Source: Sordariomycetes sp. S80-01Y (taxonomy: Eukaryota; Ascomycota; Sordariomycetes). Taken from it: 64,000 nucleotides of DNA. The notes beneath the pieces were generated by a model that saw only the letters and a list, made by a program, of their open reading frames with translations, made no database searches and had not been told where the DNA came from. Position numbers and translations under genes: made by a program. The stretch lies in the NCBI GenBank assembly GCA_037042185.1, contig JAXQJY010000027.1, forward strand, positions 868,001-932,000. Direction: 5' to 3'. The first letter of the stretch is position 1. Each line of letters starts with the position of its first letter. Shown here in pieces: positions 1 through 9,716 of this stretch.

Positions 1-1589
1 TACCCATGAGGGAGGGCCAGGACCTCAAGCTCCGGGTCCGTGGCGCGGAGCGGATTGAGGGGAAGCAGGGAGGAGTGGAAACGCGCGAGCTAGGCGGTGC
101 CGACGACTAGGAGGATTCTAGACGTGCCTAGGTACGCGAGCTAGACCCTTGAAGAGAGGGGCGCCCTCTCGTCAATGCCGTCCATGTGCCCCGAGACCCC
201 TATGTTCCAGCACCAGGGAGGTAGGTACCTTAGTAGCGAATGCACGATACCGATTACGGAGCGTATGTGGCGGGAGCGCATCCGGGGTTCGCGCGCGCGC
301 GGCCGTCTGATGGCTCGCATGTCACAGGGAAAAGGGGTTCACCGTCCTCAACGGTCGTTAGATCGTTAGCAGCAGCCTAGTGCGAAGCAGACGAGCGCGA
401 AGAGCCCAGTGACTGGCCGGCCGTGCGATCGGCACTCCACGTCTTCCAGATGACCGTTTCGATGGAGCAGAAGTCGCGGGCAGCCACAGCCTGCGAGCGC
501 GTTGGTCGACGGGACCCCTCATGGCGACTATCCTTTCCTTATGGACCATCTGGCGCACGACGTGAGTGGCCAATTCGACCCAGCAAATATCCAGATTACC
601 CTGCACCGGCGACGAAACGGGCCACCTCACCTCAGGCTCAGGCAACCTTGGCCTGGCACCGGCTTCAAGTCCCACTGGCATTGTCCCTCATGGGGCTTCC
701 GATGCTGGCTCTGGGTCTTTTCATGATTGCCCTGCGCTGCGCTGCGCCGTCGTCTCTCGAAGCTCAGGCTCGCCCGCGGGTGGGGAATCCCATCTACTTT
801 GTGACACCGGAGTCGACTGGCGCTGGCCTCGTTCTCAAGACGGTGGATGATGCGCTTCTCCACGTTCTGCTGCGCACCAGCCATTGACGTTGCGCGCACC
901 TCGAATCATGGATTCGGTGCTTGATGCAATCCCTGATCATCTGGGGACTTGTGTCTCTTCCCGTCTCCCGTTTCCCATCTTATCGTCCGCGTCCCCTCAG
1001 CTGCTCTCGCTCCCTCCACTTTCCCGTTGCGCTTCCTGGATACTTAGTCTCCTGCTCTGCCCGTCCTGCGCTGTGCTGTCCGGTGCTGTCCTGCCCAGCG
1101 TCGACGAAGCCCACGCCAACCACATCCGAGACAAGCACGCCGCCTCCCCCCAAGCCAAGCGCACTGGCAACTCGGTCACACCGCGCGGCCGTGCGTTAAA
1201 CCCCCCCATGGACGACCTGACTAGGGACTTTTTCCTTTTCACTGCTGCTGCTCCCTCTCTCGCTACCCGGCCATCAGATCTGGCCAAGAAGTCCGATCGG
1301 GCTGCTTCCACTTCCGCTTCGGGGGTTCTAGGCCGTTCCGAGCAGCCATGCGCCGTCCCGATGGTTTGACATATTGAATCAATCGACACCGCCGCCACGT
1401 ACACGAACATACAGGGGGGAAGAAGACGCGTCGAAAAAAAAAACATTCTTCGCCCCTTCTTTTTCTTCTTTTATACCTTTTTTATTCTTCTTCTAACTAC
1501 TTCTCGCGGGTCCGCGTATAGCAGCGTCCGTCCGCCGGGTGCAAGCTTCCACATCTGGAACCTGACTGTCTTTACAACTTGCAGCCACC
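1..1589. other. Intergenic / upstream region of the first zinc-cluster gene
   Basis: No reading frame here looks like a real protein; those present are low-complexity and unrelated to any family I recognise. The last 150 bases before the gene start are pyrimidine-rich (about 1448-1497), a common feature of fungal promoters and 5' leaders. The first 900 bases could be promoter or the untranslated end of a gene outside the window; I cannot tell which. Confidence 0.5.
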
Positions 1590-3313
1590 ATGGCACAACC
1601 GCCCGACCTCGAGCATAAGCGCAAACGAGACGCAGAAGATTACGGACAGACGGCATCGTCTCAGCCCATTGTGCCCCAGCAGCAGCAAGGCCAAGGTGCG
1701 TTCTTTCTCCCGGTGCAGGATTGCGCCCCCCCCTCTCAGCCTTGTGTACCCACGACCCCTGTGCGACTACACAGATCTTGGCAGATACAATGGGCCCGTC
1801 TAGATCGAGCACGCGTCCTTTCGATCATGGCGCATCGCCAGATCTGCATGGCGTCCCGAACCGTAGCTGACTTCTTTGGGAAATCTGCAGGCCAGGTTAA
1901 TACAGGCTTCATCAACTACCTGTCCCGGTCTACGGCCGAGAACTTGACTTTGTTGCCCAGCGAGCCCGAGACCTTTACCGACATCATCCGCACGCTGTCC
2001 GGCTACGAAGGTACTTTCCCTGGAGATGCGACGAGGAGGAAGAGAAAAATGGACAAAAACTAACAAGGACAGGCGTGCTGGATCGCCACGAGTCTTTTGC
2101 TGCATCCCTGGGCGCCAAACTTACCGGCCCGCGGCTGCTCAAGGGCTTCGAGAAGTTCTTCGAAGCGCCCATCAAGACCAACGCCCTCAATCCCTTCACG
2201 CAACCGATTACCTGGCTCGACGTGTGCACCTTCGCAAAGGCGAATCCCAATGAATTTCAGCTGACCACGCTCCCGGATGGCACACGATGCTGCCAATTCA
2301 CGTGCAAGGGCCTGCAGGTGGAGATCTCGGAGGACGACTGGAGGTTCATCAACTCAGGGGCCTGGAGCAGGATACCGCTAGAGCACCCGCTGGAGGAGGA
2401 TGAGACGGCTGAGTTGGCGACGCTGGACATCTTGGAGCAGAGGGCGAGCGCGCTCTGGAGAAGGGCGGATGAGGTGGCGGCTCGGTCGAGGATACTGCAC
2501 CACAAGTTCGGCCAGCGAAGGCAGGACATCTTGAAACGGCGCAAGACGCAGGACGAGTCCAACCCCTCGGGCTCGCGCTTCCAGTCCGTCAACCAGCCCG
2601 GTCGCCGATCCTCCCAGGGCCCGACGTACGACCTCCACGCCGACCTCCTGTCGCAGTTCCTCTCGCCGCCAACACCGCACTCGGCCTCGCGTTCAACATC
2701 CAACGCCGGCCTCTCCCAAGGCCAGTCCTCGCCGTCCATCGGGACGACGTCCCACCAAGCGCACCGTCTCTCCGGCTCGGGGCGCTCGTCGAACACCGCC
2801 AACGAGAACCCCCAGTCCGACACCTTCCGGCCCCTCATCACCCAGAAGATCGACAAGCTCGTGCGCAACGACCCCATCGCGCCGCCGTGCGACCGCTGCC
2901 GCCGCCTCAAGCTCCAATGCGTCAAGCACCTCACGGCCTGCCAGGGCTGCACCAAGAAGCACGCCAAGTGCTCCTGGAAGGCCGTCACGGACGACGAGAT
3001 CCGCCAGCTCAAGAGGGAGATGGGTCTCGAGAACGAGGTCATTGACACAGAGATGGAGGCGGCCGAGTCGAGGCTCATGTCGGTCGAGGGGAGCAGGCCG
3101 GCGAGCAGGACGGGGACTGCGGAGATGCCCGCCTACGGACAACTGCTGCACAGCCCGGGTGGGAGGATCGAGCTGCCGCCCATGAGGATGAGCAGACCGC
3201 AAGGCCACGGAGGTGGGAGGGCCGAGACGCCGCAGAGCCAGGGCAGCGTCGGCCCAGGACAGTACGGAGAGAGGCCCGGAGGGTATGGGCCTTCTAATCC
3301 GCCATCGAGATAA
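1590..3313 (+). CDS. Zn(II)2Cys6 zinc-cluster protein with conserved N-terminal region
   Basis: Predicted nuclear DNA-binding regulator of 488 residues. Exons are 1590-1695, 1891-2010 and 2073-3313; the introns are GT-AG and keep the frame. The start sits in a good context (gccaccATGG). The zinc cluster has Cys348, 351, 358, 365, 368 and 375 (CX2CX6CX6CX2CX6C), with basic residues between the first Cys pairs. It lies in the C-terminal third, whereas most family members carry it near the N terminus. Residues about 36-180 form a compact conserved-looking block (N-Y-L-S-R-S near its start, then R-H-E-S) that I recall from uncharacterised fungal C6 proteins. Residues 180-340 and the tail are Ser/Pro/Gln-rich and probably disordered. 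I see no Fungal_trans domain. Target genes are unknown. Confidence 0.85.
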
Positions 3314-3644
3314 CGAAGGGAAGGCCGATAGGAGAAGGAGGGGTTTGATGTCGCTGCGAGGCGACTTGGATGATACCAGACCAGCTCGAAGCTGGTTCGT
3401 GAGATGACGGAAGTGGACTGTACGATACCTACCAGTAGATGATGAATGATGTTTCCGCAATGATGATGTAGTCAGAATCGTCGTGTTCGGCCCTCATCCA
3501 ATGCTCATACACGGTGGCGTCTGCAACAAGCCAAAAGAACGACGACTTCCACCACAGCGGCACAGCGTCGCGAGGCATCACATCCATGGTAGTTCAAAGA
3601 GCAAAAAGAGCAAAAAAGGAATGTCAATCGTTTGTATAGGAATA
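3314..3644. other. 3' region and tRNA downstream flank
   Basis: This stretch holds the presumed 3' UTR of the zinc-cluster gene and the downstream flank of the minus-strand tRNA. Runs of A on the plus strand at about 3603-3618 read as T5 and T6 on the tRNA strand and are a good RNA polymerase III terminator. No further gene is visible. Confidence 0.5.
3613..3618 (-). terminator. Pol III terminator of tRNA-Lys
   Basis: An uninterrupted run of six T on the minus strand lies about 27 nt past the tRNA 3' end, with a second T5 run just beyond. T runs of this length end RNA polymerase III transcripts. Confidence 0.6.
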
Positions 3645-3729
3645 GCCCGATGCGGGGGTCGAACCCGCAACCTTGAGATGTGTGAACTCTCGTAAGAGTC
3701 TCACGCTCTACCGATTGAGCTAACCGGGC
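3645..3729 (-). tRNA. tRNA-Lys (anticodon CUU) with a 13-nt intron
   Basis: Read on the minus strand, the 85-nt gene folds as a complete cloverleaf. The acceptor arms GCCCGGT and ATCGGGC pair over 7 bp with one G-U. The D stem is GCTC/GAGC. The anticodon stem is TGAGA/TCTCA and the T stem GCGGG/CCCGC encloses TTCGACC. Between the anticodon stem arms lie 20 nt instead of 7, read as loop CTCTTA + 13-nt intron + A. The intron therefore sits after position 37, the canonical place, and the anticodon is CTT. Removing it leaves a 72-nt tRNA. The oligo-T downstream supports termination. Confidence 0.95.
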
Positions 3730-3981
3730 GAATTGCCTCGCTTGTTGGGACCAGGGCAAGCATAACCGGCCTATAAACCCCTCAGAGCTGTCCGTGTGTG
3801 TTTGACTCTGGCGCGGGTTGCTCGGTGGGGGATCGTTGGGAGGAAAATTTCTGTTAATTAGGGCCCGGGACTGGGCTGCCAGTGGGAATTTGGAGGCGGC
3901 CAAGCCGGGGCGGGGCCCGGAGCGGGAGCGGAGTGGAGACGCAGCCCCGGTGGATTGGATCAGGTAAGGCGAGGGCCTGGC

Positions 3982-4022
3982 CGCCAGTGGGCTGCCAGTG
4001 GGCTGCCAGTGGGCTGCCACTG
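3982..4022. repeat. 11-bp tandem repeat, about 3.5 copies
   Basis: The unit CTGCCAGTGGG repeats head to tail, and a further single copy of its core occurs about 110 bp upstream near 3874. It lies in the 515-bp stretch (3730-4244) between the tRNA and the mitochondrial carrier gene, that is in the carrier's promoter. No other feature is visible in that stretch. Confidence 0.8.
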
Positions 4023-4244
4023 GTCCGCGTCGCCAAGCCTAAAGGGGGTCGCGGAAAAAAGTTTCGACAGCCTGAGGTTGAGGTGTGTCGACGGGAAGGA
4101 AGCCTTTGCATGACGCGCGCATCAACGAAATAGCTCGCAGCTCAGCCCATCTACCCCGTCGAACAGCACAGCCCATGCACTACCTCGAATCACGACGCGA
4201 ACTGAAGCGATAAATGGCGTCCAGGTGAACGAGCCATCCGTGAA

Positions 4245-5476
4245 ATGTCATCCAACAAGATGGCGACGCTCCGGCGCGACGGACCCGACCACGCCGTGCT
4301 GGTCACCAGTCGCGAGACGGGCGACGTGATCCCCGAGGACAATGTCAGGCCCAAGAGCCAGAAGGTCGAGGCGCTGCCCTTTGCGAAGAGCTGGGTACAT
4401 CTGATGGCCGGAGGGTAAGTCTCGCGGATGCGACGAGCCGCAGAAAGTCCCGGAAGCTGACCAGACGCAGCGTCGGCGGCATGGCAGCGGCAACCCTGAC
4501 CGCGCCCCTCGACGTCCTCAAGACTCGCCTCCAGTCAGACTTCTACCAAGCACAGATCCGCGCCCAACGAGCCGCCATGCCGACCCAATCGCGCAACGTC
4601 GTGCGCTCGGCCATCTACCACCTGACCGACACCCTCTCCATCCTCGCCAGCGTGTACCGCACCGAAGGCGGGCGCGCGCTGTTTAAGGGGCTGGGCCCGA
4701 ACCTGATCGGCGTCATTCCGGCGAGGAGCATCAACTTCTACGTCTACGGCAACGGCAAGAAGCTCATGGCCCAGTACTGGAACCAGGGACAGGAGGCGGC
4801 CTGGGTGCACCTGGCGGCTGGCGTGGCGGCGGGCGTGGCGACCAGCACGGCCACGAATCCCATCTGGATGGTCAAGACGAGGCTGCAGCTCGACAAGAAC
4901 CTGAGCGCAAAGGGCACGCAGGCCAGGAAGTACAGGAATAGCGTGGACTGCATACGGCAAATCGTCCGCGATGAGGGCGTGAGGGGCCTGTACAAGGGCA
5001 TGAGCGCCAGCTACCTGGGCGTTGTGGAGAGCACCATGCAGTGGATGATGTACGAGCAGATCAAGAGCGGCCTGGCAAAGCGCGAGGAGAAGATCAGGCT
5101 CAGCGGGAGGGAGAAGGGCTGGTGGGACGGCGTCGTGGACTGGTTCGGCAACGCGGGAGCCGCAGGCAGCGCGAAGCTGGTCGCGGCCGTCATCGCGTAT
5201 CCCCACGAGGTGAGAATCAGCGCGCCCTCCTACTAACTGACATGAGGCTGACAGCGGCGACAGGTTGCGCGAACACGACTACGACAGGTCCCCGCCGACG
5301 GCAGCGCGCCCAGGTACACGGGCCTGATGCAGTGCTTCAAGCTCGTCTTCAAGGAGGAGGGCTTGATGGGCCTGTACGGCGGCCTGACGCCGCACCTGAT
5401 GCGGACGGTGCCCAGCGCGGCCATCATGTTCGGCATGTACGAAGGCATCTTGCGGCTGTTCGGAACGCCAACATGA
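4245..5476 (+). CDS. Mitochondrial pyrimidine nucleotide carrier (Rim2/SLC25A33-36 type)
   Basis: Inner-membrane mitochondrial carrier of 373 residues. The Rim2 family exchanges pyrimidine (deoxy)nucleotides for mitochondrial nucleic-acid synthesis and is linked to mitochondrial iron use. Exons are 4245-4414, 4471-5209 and 5264-5476; the last intron has a clear CTAAC branch site. The three carrier signatures PX[DE]XX[KR] are present: PLDVLK from Pro69, PIWMVK from Pro187 (the Trp in place of the acidic residue is typical of the Rim2 branch), and PHEVAR from Pro301. Each is followed by T-R-L. The long loop between the first and second helices is also Rim2-like. The exact substrate is inferred from this resemblance. 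Confidence 0.9.
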
Positions 5477-6029
5477 GCAGCCCTCTCCACGCGCAGGAGC
5501 GATTGAGTGTACGATTTTGAGTGTACGAGCTGAGCAAGGATTGCATATTTGAGAGAAAGACATCTCCGGCGTTTTCTGGGTTTCTGCGTCGACTGGGTGT
5601 GTTTCTTCATCCGGTATATAGAAGGTCATCCGGGAATGACTTGTACTCTAGGCATAGAAAACCGCCCCCTCTTCTTCGTGTAGAGCGAGCGAGCGCTTGC
5701 GTATATCATCCAACACAGAATTCTTAATGTAACAAAAGCCGGAAATAGCAGCACGTAATTTCAAGCTATGGAACTCCACGAATGACGCCAACCTCAAAAC
5801 ATGAAGCAGCAGAATACAAGGAAAACAGGCGCTTCGACCCCTCTAAGCTTTCGTAGACCCCTCCTCATCAGAGACATCCTCCCTTTTCGCAAACCACATC
5901 CTACAGCGTATATCGCCGTCCTGAACCCTCGCCAACATGGCCGCCCACCACGGTCGCCCCCCTCCTCCTCGTGGCCGCCGCACTCCCCCTCCCCGCGACT
6001 AGGCGCGACCAGTCGTCGAGGTCCCGCCG
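5477..6029. other. Convergent 3' region
   Basis: This lies between the 3' ends of the carrier (plus) and the sorting nexin (minus) and presumably holds both 3' UTRs. I see no gene or structured element. Confidence 0.4.
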
Positions 6030-6614
6030 TCACCAGGCGTCGCGATTCCAGTTGGGGTCCTGCAGGAAGGGCACGAGGACCTTGCTGCCCGTCTGCAGCA
6101 GCGGGTGGCCGGCGACGAGGGTCAGGAACTTCTCCAGGCCCTGCCGCCGCGTCTCGATGACGGAGTCCTTGAAGCGCGACTGCCCGTACACCTTGCCCGG
6201 CAGGGCGGGGATGGTGACGCGCGCCGACTCGCGCTCCAGGATGTCGCGGAAGTACTCAAAGTCCGAGTAGCGGCGGTAGACCCTGCTGCCGCGCGACTTG
6301 AAGGAGGGGATGTTGGTGCGGCAGACGATCTCGTAGACGGTGTGGCGCTGCGAGCCTTCGCCGCGCGTGTCGGGCTGGCGCACCTGTTTGGCTTCTTGTC
6401 AGCTGTCTGCTCTCTGCTGCTATCTGGTATCCTCGTGCGACGGCCGTTAGTCGCCCGCGGGGGGGTGGGCATGTACCTCGATCTCCAGGAAGTTCTCCGG
6501 CGCGCCGTAGATCTCGTCGAAGCTCTGCTGGCGGGCGTCGGGCATGGGCTGGATGATGGGCCGGTGCAACGGGTCCGTGGGGGACGAGCCGCGTTCGGTG
6601 CTGTTGTCGGCCAT
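6030..6614 (-). CDS. Sorting nexin Snx3/Grd19
   Basis: Small PX-domain protein of 163 residues, close to the 162 of human SNX3. It binds phosphatidylinositol 3-phosphate on endosomes and works with retromer in recycling cargo to the Golgi. Exons are 6614-6477 and 6383-6030 (minus strand); the intron ends near a GCTGAC branch site. The PX core is clear: R-R-Y-S-D-F at residues 83-88 supplies the phosphoinositide-binding Arg, followed by a P-x-x-P-x-K segment with P-A-L-P-G-K. Nothing follows the PX domain, as in Snx3 and unlike the BAR-containing nexins. Confidence 0.93.
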
Positions 6615-7302
6615 GGCTGCGGGCGGGTTGCTGTCGAGGATTCTGCTGTCTGGGGTCGGGCTGAGCGAGGCGCAAGAGCGCGCAGTGGGCGTGGGAAGGG
6701 TTGGAGGACTCGTGCGATGGAAGCTGCAGCGTGGACCGGGGCTCGGGGCAGCTCAGGGCTTATCGTGGACGGTCGCGTGAGGCAATAGAGTCGCCGGCGT
6801 GGAGAGGTGAGGTTGGAGGCTGGTCGACAAGAGGTGGGGCTGCCGTGATGCTAGTAAAGCCGCAGCTGGGCTGTTGGAGGAGGAAGGTCACATGCGGGGA
6901 AGCAAGCAGTCATAGTTCGTCGCGAGGCTTCGTGCCTGTAATTGATCCCAATTAAGTCACTGCGAGGGTACTCTTTCATGCATTACATACTCCCGGTATT
7001 CTTGTACATGTACTACCGCTTAGTACCTATCGAGAGGACGTTGAAGGGCTGTTCCTCGCACGTCATGACGTAGCCTCTCGTAGCGAAGTCAAGTTGTTCC
7101 CAGCTAGCAGACCAGGCAAGTCGAAGAGGACATTTCCTAGCAGTCAATCGCTTAGCTAGTTATGTTAAGCCCTCCATATCAAGACCGACGTAACTCTTCT
7201 CACCTGAACCCACGCAAACGCCAAACGCCCAGCCGGAGAATTCCTCAAGCGAAAGTGCCCTCTTCAACGATTGTGAAAACTAGTACGTCTTCCACTCTCA
7301 TC
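6615..7302. other. Promoter of the SNX3 gene and 3' flank of SF3a1
   Basis: About 690 bp with no convincing coding potential. It holds the SNX3 promoter on the minus strand and the 3' end of the SF3a1 gene, which is also on the minus strand. No repeat or RNA gene is seen. Confidence 0.4.
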
Positions 7303-8934
7303 TCATCGCCTATTTCCATGTTTCTCGTGGATCGCCCGAATTTGCTCCTCGACATTGTATGACTGCATCTGGCCTTGCCCTTTGCCATCCGGATTTCCAT
7401 CGTAGCTGTTGATAGCGGCCTTCTTCCGTCGCGCAAGCTCATCCTCGGATAGCTCGCGGCCGGTGACCGGGTCGAAGACGTCCTGCCGTTGACTCGCCAG
7501 CCGCTTCAGGTTGTTGGCCACATCGACGTGGGAAACTGTTGAGCTGGCATGGCGCGAATCGGCCTTGGCTTTCTGTTCCCTCCACCTGGGATCCAGGAGT
7601 TCGACTGTGGAATGTTAGCAATCTGATGGTGGATGGGAAACCACGGAAAACCTACTTCGCATATGAGCCTCCAGCTCGTTGATGGGGATCTGCTGTTTGC
7701 AGTTGGGGCAAAGTGCCATCTGGCCCTTGTTGGCATTCTTCTGCGCGGCGCGCGGCACGTAGTTCTCCTTGATCTTCATCTGGCCCGGTCCAGATCTGGC
7801 CTCGGCCTGCGCTTGCTGCATGCGAGCCTGTTGCTCGGCGCGCTCTCGTATCCGCTGCTCCTCTTCTTGTTGCTGAGCTGTCAGTTGGGGCTGTGGTGAA
7901 TGTGCGCCGTTGTATGCCCCTTGCGGTGGCATTTGTGGTTGGTATGACGGTTGAGGCTGCTGGGGCGCATAATTTGGGGTTTGCTGAGCAGCGGGGTATC
8001 CGTTCATGGCCATCGAATCCTCCTCGCCAGGGAAAGCCTCCTCGAGACGCATGCTGGCGCCGATCGAGGCCTTGTTCCTGTCTTCTAGGGATGCGTACTG
8101 CAGCTCGGAGAGGTTGGTGGGAGGGGGGAGGTTTGCCTGCTCGTCTGCAGCGGTAAAGTCGATGGTCTCGACCACAACAAAGTCGCTCCAATCTACCCGA
8201 GCGAACTCGGCCTTCTTCTCCAACTCGGCTTCTTCCTTCTTCCTACGCTCCTGCTCAACAAACTTAGAGTACTCAGCTCGTTGCTTCGCGAGGCTGAGAA
8301 CCCTGAATTTGTCTTCGATGTTCTTCTCCAACTCGGCCACCCGCTGCTCCTCTAGTTTGCCGCCTTCACCGCTCAAGCCGCTCGCTCGTAAAAGCGTTGT
8401 GTACTGATCGACCATGTGCTGGAAGAAGTTGTGGAAAGTGTGGTTCGGGATCAGAAAGGCGAATTGGGCGTTGCCCGACTCGCGCTGCGCCAGCTGCGTC
8501 ATCCACTGCCGCCCATTCTTCGCAACGAAAAGCGCAGTCAAGCGTATGACATCCAGATCCTTCTGATTGATTCTCGGCATTCGAGCACTGAACTGAAAGT
8601 CCGGCGGTTTCGGCGGGCCTTTAGGCTTCTCCTCGGCCGCAGGCTCGGCAGCCCTCCCAGCCGCAATAGCCGTGCCCCTGCCCGCTCTGATCTCGGCGAG
8701 GCGCCACTGATAGAAGGGATGATACGCGTCGTCGGGGGCGAGGAAGCTGAACTTGGGGTTCTGGCGCTCCTTGTCGCGGATGCGATCTTCGAAGACGGCG
8801 CCGTTGCGCGCGACGTAGCCGGCCGTCTTCTCGAGGATGTTGCGGATCTCGTGCGGTGGCAGGACGACGCCGGCGGGGGGCTTGATCGCATCGAGAGACG
8901 CCTCAGCGCCGTTTGGTGTACCGGGCGCGGCCAT
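7303..8934 (-). CDS. Splicing factor 3A subunit 1 (SF3a1/Prp21)
   Basis: Subunit of the U2 snRNP SF3a complex, which helps U2 bind the branch site in the nucleus. The 526-residue protein has exons 8934-7656 and 7604-7303. Two SURP (SWAP) modules lie at about residues 30-77 and 129-175, each with the aromatic/acidic pattern N-x-x-F-x-F-L. A charged helical segment follows (about 190-250), then a Gln/Pro-rich linker, then a C-x-x-C pair followed by the family motif H-M-R-I-x-L-L-D-P-R-W, which is created only when the intron is removed. The human protein is longer because of a C-terminal ubiquitin-like domain that I do not see here. Confidence 0.95.
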
Positions 8935-9716
8935 CTTTGCGATCGAAAAGACGGTGGTTGAGATGATGCGAGGATGGCTTGTCGCGTCTGGAAATTTCGC
9001 TTGGAAGGCTTGACGTCGATGGAGAGACAGCCCGAAGAAGCTTAGCGCGGAAATTCAGCCACCACTACCACCCCTCCAGCCTCCGTCCAATCTGTGGCTG
9101 AGGCGCATCGCAGCGTTCCTCCAGCTGGACCCCTGAAATGCGGCTGATCCGGCAACATCACATGGAAAAGTCAAGGAGCTCTGGTGGTTAGACGCCGTTT
9201 GCTGTAAACGCATCGTTCTGTGAAGCACGGCCGGGCAGATATTATTATTTTGACTGCAAAATAAGCAGGTAGCCAACGACGCACTAACAGCAGCCACTCA
9301 GCCTCGATGCGGGATGCGCGAGCGTTTGATCCAATGTGTTAGTGCGGCGCGTCTCACAGGAGGGCCAAGCCGAAAACTCGTGTGAGTCGGCCACATCCTT
9401 GATTGGTCCCTGCCCCTTATTCGGACAGCAGCTGGTCTGGACAGCAAACCATCCCATCAGCTTCACCTCCTCCTCCCCTCCTCCTCTCTTCACCCTCAGC
9501 TTTTTCCTAGAAGCCGGAGGAGAGTGCCATCTTCTGGTCTTTTCTTCTTCTACTCATGTTTGCGCCCCCTTCTTAATTGACATTCCTCTTCGGCACGCTC
9601 TTTTACCGACTCTTTGCATCCGAGCTTACGACACGAGCTCATACGCCCTTCTTCTTCGACAACCATCCGCACCCGTACCCGTCGTATCGTCGCGATCCCG
9701 AATCAGGCTCCCCACG
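8935..9716. other. Divergent promoter region between SF3a1 and PMT1 genes
   Basis: About 780 bp separating two genes that start in opposite directions. A strongly pyrimidine-rich tract (about 9462-9500) lies on the PMT1 side, as often seen in well-expressed fungal genes. No coding or RNA feature is recognised. Confidence 0.4.

Noticed and set aside
2257-3460. Long minus-strand frames over the first zinc-cluster gene
   Set aside because: Antisense shadows of a GC-rich gene; no domain is visible, and the sense frame has the zinc cluster and proper introns.
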